Assembly: GCA_902492105.1 (NCBI GenBank)
Contig: CABUKD010000004.1
Coordinates: 1 to 64,000, forward strand
Reading direction: 5' to 3'
DNA from: an uncultured Clostridium sp.
Lineage (GTDB): Bacteria > Bacillota > Clostridia > TANB77 > CAG-508
Length of the DNA: 64,000 nt
Positions within the stretch are counted from its first letter, which is position 1. Every line of letters begins with the position of its first letter. This document shows, piece after piece, positions 8,628-17,329 of the stretch. The position numbers and the translations under genes were made by a program. The notes under the pieces were generated by a model. That model had not been told where the DNA came from, searched no databases, and worked only from the letters and a program-made list of their open reading frames with translations.

Positions 8628-9197
8628 ATGAAAGAAGAATTTTTAAATTTATTAAAATCGGTACAAAGAGAAGGCATAGAAAAATTAATTACTTATTTAG
8701 AAAAAACTGACTTTTTTAAGGCTCCAGCAAGTACCAGATTTCATGGCAATTATGAAGGTGGTTTGTTGGAACATAGTTTAAATGTCTATCACCTTTTAAA
8801 GGAAAAAGTATCACAAAAGCCATATTCAGAAGTTATTTCAGCTTCTGATGATACCATTATTTTAATTACTCTTTTACATGATATTTGTAAAACTAATTAT
8901 TATACTGTAGATTATCGTAATAAGAAAAATGCAGATGGTGTTTGGGTAAAAGAGCCATACTATACAACAAATGATACCATTCCTTATGGTCATGGTGAAA
9001 AATCTGTTATGATGATTAGTAAATTTATAGATTTAACCATGGAAGAAATGTATGCAATCCGTTGGCATATGGGATTTACAGAACCTAAAGAATTTTATAA
9101 TATGATTGGAAATGCTTACGAAAAATATCCTTTGGCTTTAGCTTTACATGAAGCAGATTTAGAGGCTACTTATTTCTTAGAATCTAAAAATAGTTAG
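8628..9197 (+). CDS. HD-domain phosphohydrolase
   Basis: This protein of about 189 aa has the metal-binding signature of HD-superfamily phosphohydrolases. LLEHSLNVYHLL at about residues 46-57 is followed by LITLLHDICKTNYY at about 80-93, which contains the His-Asp pair. HGEKSVMM, IRWHMGF and LALHEADLEATYF come later. Close relatives occur as stand-alone HD proteins in Clostridia and resemble the HD domain of YhaM-type 3'-5' exoribonucleases. The substrate is unknown. AGAAAGGA lies 12 nt before ATG 8628. The gene is followed by the pseudouridine synthase in the same direction. Confidence 0.85.
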   Translation: MKEEFLNLLKSVQREGIEKLITYLEKTDFFKAPASTRFHGNYEGGLLEHSLNVYHLLKEKVSQKPYSEVISASDDTIILITLLHDICKTNYYTVDYRNKKNADGVWVKEPYYTTNDTIPYGHGEKSVMMISKFIDLTMEEMYAIRWHMGFTEPKEFYNMIGNAYEKYPLALALHEADLEATYFLESKNS

Positions 9198-9353
9198 AAA
9201 TTTAGAATAATAGCCAAATTATAACAATTATAGAAAAATACTAATAAATATAAAAAACAATTAATAAATATTAATATTTATTAAAAAGTAATAAGGTTTA
9301 ACTGTCATAATAAAACATGAAAAATATTAAATGAATAAAGGATGTAACCTTAA

Positions 9354-10323
9354 ATGAAATTAATTTATAAAGTTCCTAAAACAAATCATTATCAAAATGT
9401 AAAAGAAGTTTTGAAGGCAGAATTTCAAATGTCTGATAGACTTCTTTTAAAGCTGAAAAAACTTCAAAAAATTTATTTAAATCAAAATATAGTATATGTG
9501 CACCATGCAATTTTGCCAGGAGATATGATTACTTGTGATTTAGATGATGAAGAAGATAATTCTATCATTGTTCCTATCAACATGCCTCTTTCTATTTTAT
9601 ATGAAGATGAAGCTTATTTGATTATAAATAAACCTGCTGGGATTCCTGTTCATCCTTCTATGGAACATTATACAGACAGCTTATCTAATGGTATACGTGC
9701 CTATTTTGATCAAATTAGCTTAAGGAAAAAAATAAGACCTGTAAATCGCTTAGATAAAGATACTTCCGGTATTGTGGTATTTGCCAAAAATGAATATGTT
9801 CAAGAAGCTTTGGTGAGACAAATGCAAAATCATCTTTTTCAAAAAGAATATATTGCTATTATTAGTGGTAAATTAGAAAAAAGTAAGCGGAACTATTTCT
9901 TTGCCAATTGCTAGAGAACAAAATAGTATTATAAAACGTTGTGTTGCAGAAAATGGTGCTAGAGCTATTACCCATTATGAAGTAATAAATCGCAACTCTG
10001 AAATATTTAATAATTTGCGAAATACACAAATTCATGCTAAAATACTACAAAATGTTGGTACTGCCAATCGCAATTTAGAAATTACAGAAGATTTTGAAAT
10101 AGTAAAATGCTTATTAGAAACCGGAAGAACTCATCAGATTCGTGTTCACTTTGCTGCTATTGGTCATCCTTTATTAGGGGATACACTTTATGGTTCTGCT
10201 TCTTCTCTTATTGCAAGGCAAGCGCTACACGCTTATCGAGTAACCTTTTTTCATCCTATTAGCAAGAAAAAGGTTTGCTATGTAGCGCCTATTCCAGATG
10301 ACTTTAATGCGTTTTTTTCATAA
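9354..10323 (+). CDS. RluA-family 23S rRNA pseudouridine synthase, read through a CGGA +1 frameshift
   Basis: RluD/YlyB-type enzymes isomerise specific uridines in 23S rRNA. An S4-like N-terminal region comes first. Then come YEDEAYLIINKPAGIPVHPS at about residues 84-103, the catalytic motif RPVNRLDKDTSG with Asp134, and later TGRTHQIRVHFAAIGHPLLGD and the C-terminal HAYRVTFFHP. The frame is broken at codon 179. The sequence AAG CGG AAC leads to an early TAG. Reading four bases CGGA (9888-9891) as one unit gives K-G-T-I-S-L-P-I-A-R, the conserved GTI-x2-PIAR block of the family, and then an open frame to 10323. No other damage is seen, and two further genes here break at the same four bases. 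It is therefore annotated as a functional gene needing a +1 shift, with a pseudogene as the alternative. Confidence 0.85.
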
Positions 10324-10540
10324 AAGAAGCTGTTCTAAAATATCATAATATATAGCAAAAGTATAATAATTGTCTTTTGAGATTTTAAGCCTTGCGTGGG
10401 CGACCATTGTGACAGCTGTTCGAGGCATTTATGCCGAGTTACAGATGTCCAAAAGGGGAAAGGTTTTAAAAATCGATAAAGACAATTATTATACTTTTAT
10501 AGAAATAAGAGATTTGTTCTTTTTTAGAACAGCTTCTTTT
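10322..10540. repeat. MITE-like element, copy 1 (219 bp)
   Basis: The terminal inverted repeats start AAAAGAAGCTGTTCTAAAA (10322-10340) and end TTTTAGAACAGCTTCTTTT (10522-10540). Inner inverted arms read AAAGTATAATAATTGTCTTT. The asymmetric core matches the copy at 24373-24598 in reverse complement. It abuts the pseudouridine synthase stop codon and lies at the 3' end of rnpB, so it may also terminate both. A short open frame inside it is not a gene. Confidence 0.85.
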
Positions 10541-10547
10541 CATATAT

Positions 10548-10898
10548 ATAATAGTAAATCTATAAGCCGGGTTCTGTCTAGGATAGTCATTTATCTAGAA
10601 TTTATATTACTATAAATTTCATGCCACCAAATTAGAAGATGACGAGTAGTCTTAGCCTTCTGCTTTCGGTGTTGCTCCAGATGGGGTTTACACTGCCTAG
10701 TATGTCACCATACTAGCGGTAGGCTCTTACCCTGCCTTTTCACCCTTACCTAAAATTTTAGGCGGTTATTTTCTGTTGCACTTTCCTTAAGGTTGCCCTC
10801 ACTGGACGTTATCCAGCATCCTTACTCTATGGAGCCCGGACTTTCCTCGTACGCTGCCTTTCGACCTTGCTATACGCGACTATCCAACTTACTACTAT
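10548..10898 (-). ncRNA. rnpB: RNase P RNA
   Basis: This is the catalytic RNA of ribonuclease P, which matures tRNA 5' ends. On the minus strand the universal blocks are present: GAGGAAAGTCCGGGCTCC, AGTGCAACAGAAA, GGTAAGGGTGAAAAGG, GGTAAGAGCCTACC and, near the 3' end, AGACAGAACCCGGCTTATAG. The terminal P1 helix pairs ATAGTAGTAAG (5') with the TTTACTAT region at the 3' end, which sets the approximate limits. Confidence 0.97.
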
Positions 10899-10901
10899 TT
10901 T

Positions 10902-10930
10902 ATTCTAACATGTTTTCTAAAAAAAAGCAA
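10902..10930 (-). promoter_or_regulatory. rnpB promoter
   Basis: On the minus strand, TTGCTT (10925-10930) and TAGAAT (10902-10907) are separated by 17 nt, and the RNA 5' end follows within a few bases. This is a good SigA-type promoter for a stable RNA. Confidence 0.7.
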
Positions 10931-11018
10931 ACACTGTTATCGTAACCCCTAAAATTGCTTTTTTATTATAATCTAAAAGGATATCCTGTTGGACATTCTT
11001 TTGTTTCATTTTTATAAT

Positions 11019-11063
11019 GAAGTGTCCCAAGTGACCCCTTTAGGGGCCACTAAGAACCGTCCC
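11019..11063. repeat. Dispersed repeat family A, copy 1
   Basis: The element reads GAAGTGTCCCAAG, then a palindromic centre (GTGACCCC...GGGGCCAC), then AAGAACCGTCCC. Related copies are at 15049-15094, 17844-17890 and 28981-29026. This copy supplies the last codons and the stop of the 315-aa gene that ends at 11063. Confidence 0.85.
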
Positions 11064-12010
11064 TAAAGTAGTGCCATTTTTGGAATTAAGTTTTGAAATT
11101 GAATATAAAAAATATCCTTATCTTGTAGGGTAACTGCACTTTTTAGTTCATTTAATAAAATATAGCATTGATTTTTTACAGTTTGGTTTTGATTTTCACT
11201 TGTATTTACTGTATTTAACAAATTGGCAAAATCATTTTCTGCTTGTGTTAACTCTTTGCTAGCTTCTTCCCATTTTGCATTTGTTACATTTGTATATGCT
11301 TGTATGGTATAATTTTGAATTGTCATTAGCTTTGTTTCTTCACTATCTGGTTCATACTGTTTTTTATAATCTAATAATAAGCCATATAGTTTTGTAACAT
11401 CATTCATTGCATCTTCCTTTTGTTTGTTTTTGATATTTTGTGTTGCAGTATTTAAAAAATTGCTAAATGATAAAATAGAATTTCCCTCTATATTTAATGC
11501 ATGTAAATCTATTGTAACAGTATTCCAGGTCTGGTAAAGATGTTCTATTTGTAGTTCTATTTTACTCCAATTCGTGGAATATTTTCCATCTTTTGCTAAA
11601 ATACTATCAGCTGAACTAGATTGTCCATTTTGATTTACTGTATTATCTTCAACATTTCCTTGTGAAGTATTCGTATTTTCGTTAGAAGAACTTTGTATTT
11701 CTTCTGTAGGACTAACTGTTCCTTCCTGTTGTGTGTTAGCACTCTGTTTTGTTTCTGCTTGTTGTTCTTCACTTGTTGTTTTATCAGATTTTAATTGAAT
11801 TGTATTTTCTTGTATAGAAAGAGAATTAAAATCTCCTAAAATAGATATTAAATAATTTTCTAAATAATTAATTTCTTCTGTTACTTTTGTTTGCAGTGTT
11901 AGTTTTCCTTCTTCATTTTTAGCATAAACAATAAAAGATCCTATTAGGCATGCTATAATTACAAAAGTAAGTATTAAAATAATAATATTTTTTTTCACAG
12001 TTTTCTTCAC
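11063..12010 (-). CDS. Membrane-anchored extracytoplasmic protein, function unknown
   Basis: I do not recognise this 315-aa protein. One N-terminal transmembrane helix (about residues 9-29) without a lipobox is followed by a Ser/Thr/Gln/Asn-rich linker (about 75-145). The C-terminal domain is predicted helical, with repeated Gln/Asn/Glu-rich coiled-coil-like segments. It is therefore probably anchored in the membrane with a helical domain outside. The C-terminal residues A-L-L and the stop come from a dispersed repeat, which suggests that repeat insertion replaced the original 3' end. A divergent gene starts 230 bp upstream. Confidence 0.75.
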   Translation of the reverse strand: MKKTVKKNIIILILTFVIIACLIGSFIVYAKNEEGKLTLQTKVTEEINYLENYLISILGDFNSLSIQENTIQLKSDKTTSEEQQAETKQSANTQQEGTVSPTEEIQSSSNENTNTSQGNVEDNTVNQNGQSSSADSILAKDGKYSTNWSKIELQIEHLYQTWNTVTIDLHALNIEGNSILSFSNFLNTATQNIKNKQKEDAMNDVTKLYGLLLDYKKQYEPDSEETKLMTIQNYTIQAYTNVTNAKWEEASKELTQAENDFANLLNTVNTSENQNQTVKNQCYILLNELKSAVTLQDKDIFYIQFQNLIPKMALL

Positions 12011-12253
12011 AATTCCTTTCTTTGCTTTAACGTTATATAGAACACTAAAATTATCCTATACATCTATATAAAATATCTAAAATTGAATCACTGTTTTCAA
12101 TTCTTTATTTTTATACTACCCCAAAAAATTACCTTTTATTCTCATGTATAAATATTTTTATTTTATGTATACTACTAATAAGAAAAATGGAAAATTTATT
12201 TTGGTATAAAAAGGAAAGAAGAACTGTTTAATACAATTCTATTGGTAAAAAAT

Positions 12254-12538
12254 ATGAATGCTATTGTAAAATTATATAGTGATAAAAGTGGAGAAATTTT
12301 TAGATTTTTAAATCATTTTCAAAAAAAACCTCTTGAAAAAATAGAGAATCATTTATTATGGCAAAAAGAATATGAAAATCCTATTGAAATTGCAGATATT
12401 ATTGGTGCTTATATAGAAAATAAAGAAGAATATAAAATGAACATGTGGGTTAGCTTAGATAAGGACTTATTTATTAATATTACTCCCAATAATGCAGATG
12501 AGGTTATTCGTTATTTATATGAGCGCTATCCTTATTAA
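12254..12538 (+). CDS. Small conserved hypothetical protein
   Basis: This is an acidic soluble protein of about 94 aa with alternating strands and helices ([19 protein letters not shown], then [19 protein letters not shown] and [13 protein letters not shown]). I do not recognise a named family, though similar small proteins are common in Clostridia. No clear ribosome-binding site is seen before ATG 12254. An alternative TTG start at 12242 exists. The 3' end overlaps the convergent dtd stop by four bases. Confidence 0.65.
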   Translation: MNAIVKLYSDKSGEIFRFLNHFQKKPLEKIENHLLWQKEYENPIEIADIIGAYIENKEEYKMNMWVSLDKDLFINITPNNADEVIRYLYERYPY

Positions 12539-12978
12539 TTTTTTTCTAATATAATAGTTACCGGTCCATCATTTTGCAATATTACTTGCATTTCTGCTCC
12601 AAATTTACCTGTATCTACTTTTTTAATATTTTGTTTTTTACATTGCTCTACAAAATATTCATATAAAGCATTTGCCATGTTTGGTTCTGCTGCTCCAATA
12701 AAACTTGGTCTATTTCCATGATTGCAATCTGCATATAAAGTAAATTGAGAAACAATTAAAAGTTCTCCATCTATATCTTGAATAGATAAATTCATTTTTT
12801 GATTTTCATCTTCAAATACTCTTAGTTTAATTAGTTTTTGAACTAAAAAATCTGCAATCTCTTTAGTATCTGTTGGGGCAACACCTAACAAAACCATAAA
12901 ACCTTTTTCAATTTCACCTATTACGTTTCCTTCTACTACTACTTTTGCATTTTTTACTCTTTGTACTACTAATTTCAT
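12535..12978 (-). CDS. dtd: D-aminoacyl-tRNA deacylase
   Basis: DTD removes D-amino acids, and glycine mischarged on tRNA-Ala, from tRNAs. The protein is about 147 aa. It shows the N-terminal [17 protein letters not shown], the active-site motif [18 protein letters not shown] at about residues 76-93, and the C-terminal [10 protein letters not shown] with the Gly-Pro motif that excludes L-amino acids. ATG 12978 is preferred over 12984 because GAGG lies 7 nt before the former and would abut the latter. Confidence 0.97.
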   Translation of the reverse strand: MKLVVQRVKNAKVVVEGNVIGEIEKGFMVLLGVAPTDTKEIADFLVQKLIKLRVFEDENQKMNLSIQDIDGELLIVSQFTLYADCNHGNRPSFIGAAEPNMANALYEYFVEQCKKQNIKKVDTGKFGAEMQVILQNDGPVTIILEKN

Positions 12979-13150
12979 ATTCATTCCTCACATTTATTTT
13001 ACTTTTTTTATTTAAAATACTATTTGTTCTGTTGTTTTATATAGTCATTTGTAAGTAATTTAGCCCATTATCATTAACCGCCATTTATAATTATTTTAAC
13101 TTATTTTATTTATATTTACATACTATCTAGCTAGTATATTAATTCATATA

Positions 13151-13654
13151 CTAATTTTCAACATTATTATTTGCATTATTTGCATTATTTTCGTTATTTT
13201 CGTTATTTTTGTTATAAGAATTAGTTAGCAAACTATCTTCTGTGTCTGTTGTCTCTAAGGTAGGTTTTGCTGTACTTTTCATTGTTTCTTGTTGTTCAAA
13301 ACCACAATTAGGACAATAACGAAATTCCAAGTCAATTTCGCTATGACAATTTTTACATTGTTTCAAATCCTTTAAGTTTAAAAGTTGCATACGATAATCT
13401 TCTACTTCATTGGCAAGTACATCGATCATAGAACAGTCATTGTCAAAATCTTTTTGCATATCTATATTTTCTTTTAGTAAATATTTTTCATATACTTTCT
13501 TTCCTATTTTCTCGTACAAATCATTAATTTGTGATTTATTGTCAGCCATATTTGCTTTTAGTTTAATTTCACGTGTAATTCTATTTGTTGCCTCTGCTGC
13601 ATTACGATAAGTCTGCATAGCTGTTTTACTTAATTTATTCATTACATTTTCCAT
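13151..13654 (-). CDS. Zinc-ribbon protein with helical N-terminus
   Basis: A predicted coiled-coil N-terminal half (LSKTAMQTYRNAAEATNRITR and onwards) is followed by one zinc ribbon, CKNCHSEIDLEFRYCPNC. The Asn/Glu-rich tail is encoded by tandem 9-nt repeats and ends NNENNANNANNNVEN. The function is unknown. Such proteins are common in Clostridia and often sit near envelope genes. ATG 13654 is chosen because GAGGA lies 8 nt upstream; a longer frame to 13690 lacks a good site. The repeat-coded tail could vary in length between strains. Confidence 0.75.
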   Translation of the reverse strand: MENVMNKLSKTAMQTYRNAAEATNRITREIKLKANMADNKSQINDLYEKIGKKVYEKYLLKENIDMQKDFDNDCSMIDVLANEVEDYRMQLLNLKDLKQCKNCHSEIDLEFRYCPNCGFEQQETMKSTAKPTLETTDTEDSLLTNSYNKNNENNENNANNANNNVEN

Positions 13655-13913
13655 AACATTTTCCTCATAATATATACTTATTAAATTCAATAAGTATATC
13701 TTCCTTTCTATATATCTTTATCTATATTATCTTTTAATTATTAGATAGTCAAAGGAAAAAATCCTACAAGATAATATATATTTAAGAATTAAAAACTAAT
13801 TACATAACTTTTTAATAATTCCTTTTATTATTATGAAGAAAAAAATAAAAAATATACAAAAATCTATTTATATTTTTCAATTTTTGATACCTTTTATTTT
13901 CTTATTTTTTAAT

Positions 13914-14900
13914 TTACTCACACTTTTTTTCACGAGTCATTAATTTGGTAACTGCTTCCATTGGCTTTAAATTGTGATATAGAACATCATATACTGTATT
14001 TACAATTGGCATTTCAATGTTATATTTTTTTGCAAGCTCATAGGCAACTTCAATATTATCTATACTTTCAATAGTCATACCCACTTCTTTTTTAGTTTCT
14101 TCTATGCTAAGACCTCTACCAATACATTTACCTGCTTTTCTATTTCTACTATGCTCACTAAGACAAGTAACAATTAAATCTCCTAAACCTGATAATCCAT
14201 AAAAAGTATTGTGTTCACCACCCATGGCTACACCTAATCTAGAAAGCTCTGTTAATCCTCTAGTAATTAAGGCCGCGAAGGTATTATCTCCTAAATTTAA
14301 TTCTGCAATAATACCAGCGCAAAAAGCAATAATATTTTTTAAAGCTCCACCAAGTTCTACCCCTTCTACATCATTAGAAGTATATACTCTTAAATTTTCA
14401 TTCATAAGAGTATCTTGCACTTGGTATTGCACATCTTCATCTTTAGAAGCAATTACAATTGCTGTAGGTATATCAATACAAACTTCTTCTGCATGACTTG
14501 GACCAGAAAGAGCTCCTATTTTTACATTTGGAATTTCTTCTTCTGCCACTTTGCTTAAAGTAGATAAAGTTTCTTGTTCAAAACCCTTAGAGCAGATAAT
14601 AACAGGTTGAGTTGTAATATAGTCTTTATACTGCTTTAAAGTACTTCTAAAAAATCTAGAGGGTGTAACATGTAAAATTAGATCGGTATTTTCTACTGCT
14701 TCTTGAATATTGGTAGTACATACTATATTATCTGGCATAATTGCCATTGGTAAAAATTTGCATTTTCTTTTTTGATTAATAATATCTGCTTCTTCTTGTA
14801 AAAAAGACCAAATTTTTACTTCATGTCCCATTTTAGCAGCATGAATTGCTAAAGCACAACCCCAACTACCACTGCCAATAATTGCAATTTTTCTTTTCAT
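13914..14900 (-). CDS. gpsA: Glycerol-3-phosphate dehydrogenase [NAD(P)+]
   Basis: GpsA reduces dihydroxyacetone phosphate to sn-glycerol-3-phosphate, the backbone for phospholipids. It is 328 aa. The Rossmann motif IIGSGSWGCALA is at residues 7-18. Further landmarks are IICSKGFEQETL, GALSGPSHAEEV, ELGGALKNIIAFCAGI with the catalytic lysine, and GLSGLGDLIVTC. With plsY and der upstream it forms the conserved der-plsY-gpsA cluster. PlsY uses the product made by GpsA. Confidence 0.98.
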   Translation of the reverse strand: MKRKIAIIGSGSWGCALAIHAAKMGHEVKIWSFLQEEADIINQKRKCKFLPMAIMPDNIVCTTNIQEAVENTDLILHVTPSRFFRSTLKQYKDYITTQPVIICSKGFEQETLSTLSKVAEEEIPNVKIGALSGPSHAEEVCIDIPTAIVIASKDEDVQYQVQDTLMNENLRVYTSNDVEGVELGGALKNIIAFCAGIIAELNLGDNTFAALITRGLTELSRLGVAMGGEHNTFYGLSGLGDLIVTCLSEHSRNRKAGKCIGRGLSIEETKKEVGMTIESIDNIEVAYELAKKYNIEMPIVNTVYDVLYHNLKPMEAVTKLMTREKKCE

Positions 14901-14910
14901 TTTTTCTCCT

Positions 14911-14967
14911 TTCAGCCATTTGGGACGTTCCTTTTTGGCTGAAAATCAGCCAAAAGGGACACTCCTT
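14911..14967. repeat. Dispersed repeat family B, copy 1
   Basis: This element consists of TTCAGCCATTTGGGACGTTC, then a hairpin TTGGCTGAAAATCAGCCAA, then AAGGGACACTCCTT. A longer, partly duplicated copy lies at 29118-29208. It sits between plsY and the gpsA start, so it is probably transcribed in the operon. Confidence 0.8.
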
Positions 14968-15048
14968 AATTTTGAGTCCTAATTTATATCATTATATCCA
15001 TTATATTATGACTTTTATCATAATATTAAAATTAAAAACATTTTAGAT

Positions 15049-15094
15049 GAAGTGTCCCAAGTTACCCCAGATGGGGCCACTGAGAACCGTCCCC
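15049..15094. repeat. Dispersed repeat family A, copy 2
   Basis: It has the same layout as the copy at 11019: GAAGTGTCCCAAG, a palindromic centre built on ACCCC/GGGG, then GAGAACCGTCCCC. It begins a few bases after the plsY stop. Confidence 0.85.
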
Positions 15095-15101
15095 AACTCA
15101 G

Positions 15102-15743
15102 CTATTTTTTAAAGCTAATCGTACTTTCTGTTCCAGAAAATAATCTTTTTAAGTTTTCCCTATGATTGAAGATAACTAGTAATGCTACAATTACACTATA
15201 AATAAAGTAACTCCAGTTATCCCATCCACTAGTAGAAACAATGTAGTTTTGGTCAATGAATAATACAAGTACTGGGAATAAGATAGCTGCTGCAATAGAA
15301 CCTACAGACACCATTCTAGTTAATGCAATTAAAATTAGAGCAAATACTAAGCAGATTAGTCCTACTTGCCAGTTTGTCATAAGCAAAACTCCTAATGCGG
15401 TAGCTACACCTTTTCCTCCTCTAAAGCGGAAAAATACTGGGAAGGTATGTCCTAGAATAACAAATACACCAGCTAGTTGTATTAATAAAGCATTATCTAA
15501 GCCAGATACCATTTTTCCCACTAAAAATGCAATTAATATTGCGATTACTCCTTTTAAAACATCACAAATTAAAGTAATAATAGCTGCTTTTTTTCCAACA
15601 GTTCTTAATACATTGGTACTTCCTGCATTTCCACTACCTTTTTCTCTTACATCAAAACCTGCCATCTTTTTACTAATAATAACTGAAAAACTAATACTAC
15701 CTAATAAATAGGCAACAATTGCAACAATAATATATGCTGCCAT
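15102..15743 (-). CDS. plsY: Acyl-phosphate:glycerol-3-phosphate acyltransferase
   Basis: PlsY is the integral membrane enzyme that transfers an acyl chain from acyl-phosphate to glycerol-3-phosphate, the first step of phospholipid synthesis. It is about 213 aa with five to six hydrophobic segments. The three cytoplasmic motifs are present: GSGNAGSTNVLR, GHTFPVFFRFRGGKGVATALG and NHRENLKRLFSGTE. ATG 15743 is preferred because AAGGAG lies 10 nt upstream. It sits between der and gpsA. Confidence 0.97.
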   Translation of the reverse strand: MAAYIIVAIVAYLLGSISFSVIISKKMAGFDVREKGSGNAGSTNVLRTVGKKAAIITLICDVLKGVIAILIAFLVGKMVSGLDNALLIQLAGVFVILGHTFPVFFRFRGGKGVATALGVLLMTNWQVGLICLVFALILIALTRMVSVGSIAAAILFPVLVLFIDQNYIVSTSGWDNWSYFIYSVIVALLVIFNHRENLKRLFSGTESTISFKK

Positions 15744-15820
15744 AAAAATCACTCTCCTTTTATACTATTTTTCTTTTTTTGTTTTAATGCATTGATTTTT
15801 CATTTTTGCTAACTTTTATT

Positions 15821-17149
15821 CTAATTTTCTTTTTCATTTTTTTCTCTTACTATCATTCTAACTGGGGTTCCTGTTAATCCAAATTCTTTCCTTATTTGGT
15901 TTAATAAATACCTTTCATAAGAAAAATGGAATAACTCTTTATCATTTACAAATACCACAAATGTAGGTGGTTTTGTACTAGCCTGTGTCATATAAAAGAT
16001 TTTTAGCCTTTTTCCTTTATCTGTTGGCGGTTGAACTATGGTAACTGCCTCACTTAACACTTCATTTAAAACAGCTGTTGAAACTCTTAATGCATTTTGA
16101 CTCGCTACCATGTTAATCATTTCAAATAGTTTATTTACTCTTTGCCCTGTTTTAGCTGAAATAAAAATGATTGGTGCATAACTTAAATAAGATAATTTGT
16201 CATAGACTTCTTTTTTGTAATTTTCAATTGTATTATTATCTTTTTCTATTTCATCCCACTTATTGACTGCAATAATAATACCTTTTCCTGCCTCATGGGC
16301 CTCTCCTGCTATTTTAGCGTCTTGCGCAGATACTCCCTCTTTGGCATCTAGTAACAAAATGCACACATCTGCTCTTTCAACAGCTAAAAGACTTCTCATA
16401 ACACTATATTTTTCTAGATTATCATTTACTTTACTTTTTCTACGAATTCCTGCTGTGTCAATTAACACATATTTTCCAAATTCATTTTCAAATTCAGAGT
16501 CGATAGCATCTCTTGTAGTTCCTGCAATATCACTTACAATCATTCTATCTTCTCCTAAAATTTTATTTACCAAAGAAGATTTTCCTACATTTGGTTTTCC
16601 TATAATTGCTACTTTAATTATATTTTTGTCCTCTTCCTCTTCTACTTGTTCTGGAAGCTTGTCGTAAATTGCATCTAGAACATCACCAATTCCTTTTGCA
16701 TTAACAGCAGAAACAGCATATGGCTCTCCTAAACCTAAATTATAAAATTCATATAATTCATCTGGTACTTTTCCAAAAGTATCTGACTTGTTACAAACTA
16801 GAACAATTGGTTTTTTAGATTTTTTTAACATTAATGCAATATCTTTATCTGCTGCAGTAACACCTTGCTTAATATCTGTTAAAAAGATAATAACATCTGC
16901 AATTTCCACTGCCATATCTGCTTGTCTACGCATTTGAGATAAAATAATATCGTCTGACTCTGGTTCAATTCCTCCTGTATCTATTAAAGTAAAGTCTCTT
17001 CCTCTCCAATTTGCTTCTGCATAAACTCTGTCTCTTGTAACACCTGGTGTATCTTCTACTATGGAAATTCTTTTTCCAACAATATAATTAAAAAAAGTAG
17101 ATTTGCCTACATTTGGTCTTCCTATAATTGCTACAATTGGCTTTGCCAT
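15821..17149 (-). CDS. der: Ribosome-associated GTPase Der (EngA)
   Basis: Der is a double-GTPase needed for 50S ribosome assembly. It is 442 aa. G domain 1 has GRPNVGKS at about residues 10-17, DTGG and CNKSD. G domain 2 has GKPNVGKS at about 184-191, DTAG and NKWDE. A C-terminal KH-like domain ends in GTPVRMIVREK. Confidence 0.99.
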   Translation of the reverse strand: MAKPIVAIIGRPNVGKSTFFNYIVGKRISIVEDTPGVTRDRVYAEANWRGRDFTLIDTGGIEPESDDIILSQMRRQADMAVEIADVIIFLTDIKQGVTAADKDIALMLKKSKKPIVLVCNKSDTFGKVPDELYEFYNLGLGEPYAVSAVNAKGIGDVLDAIYDKLPEQVEEEEDKNIIKVAIIGKPNVGKSSLVNKILGEDRMIVSDIAGTTRDAIDSEFENEFGKYVLIDTAGIRRKSKVNDNLEKYSVMRSLLAVERADVCILLLDAKEGVSAQDAKIAGEAHEAGKGIIIAVNKWDEIEKDNNTIENYKKEVYDKLSYLSYAPIIFISAKTGQRVNKLFEMINMVASQNALRVSTAVLNEVLSEAVTIVQPPTDKGKRLKIFYMTQASTKPPTFVVFVNDKELFHFSYERYLLNQIRKEFGLTGTPVRMIVREKNEKEN

Positions 17150-17303
17150 TTTTTCACCTTCTCTTTGTTTTTATGTTAAATTTATAATTCTTTTTTTACT
17201 ATTGAAATATATTTCTTATTAAACTATATTTCTTACTAAAAAATAATTTATATTTTCTGATTCTTATTATATTTTCCGATTTCATTTTACACTATTCGAA
17301 AAA

Positions 17304-17329
17304 AAATAGCAAGACTAAACTTGCTATTT
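17304..17329 (-). terminator. Terminator overlapping the comEB stop
   Basis: A 10-bp stem AAATAGCAAG/CTTGCTATTT with a 6-nt loop is followed on the minus strand by a T-run. The stem begins inside the stop codon region of the deaminase gene. Confidence 0.88.

Noticed and set aside
9886..9892. Treating the three CGGA frameshifts as ordinary sequencing or assembly errors
   Set aside because: Three independent genes break with the same extra C before GGA at a conserved glycine, outside homopolymers, and a tRNA with the matching UCCG loop is present. Error is still possible and should be checked in reads, but it is not the simplest reading.
10370..10615. Open frame of about 81 codons on the plus strand
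   Set aside because: It lies inside the MITE-like element and runs into the RNase P RNA gene; no ribosome-binding site and no protein-like composition.
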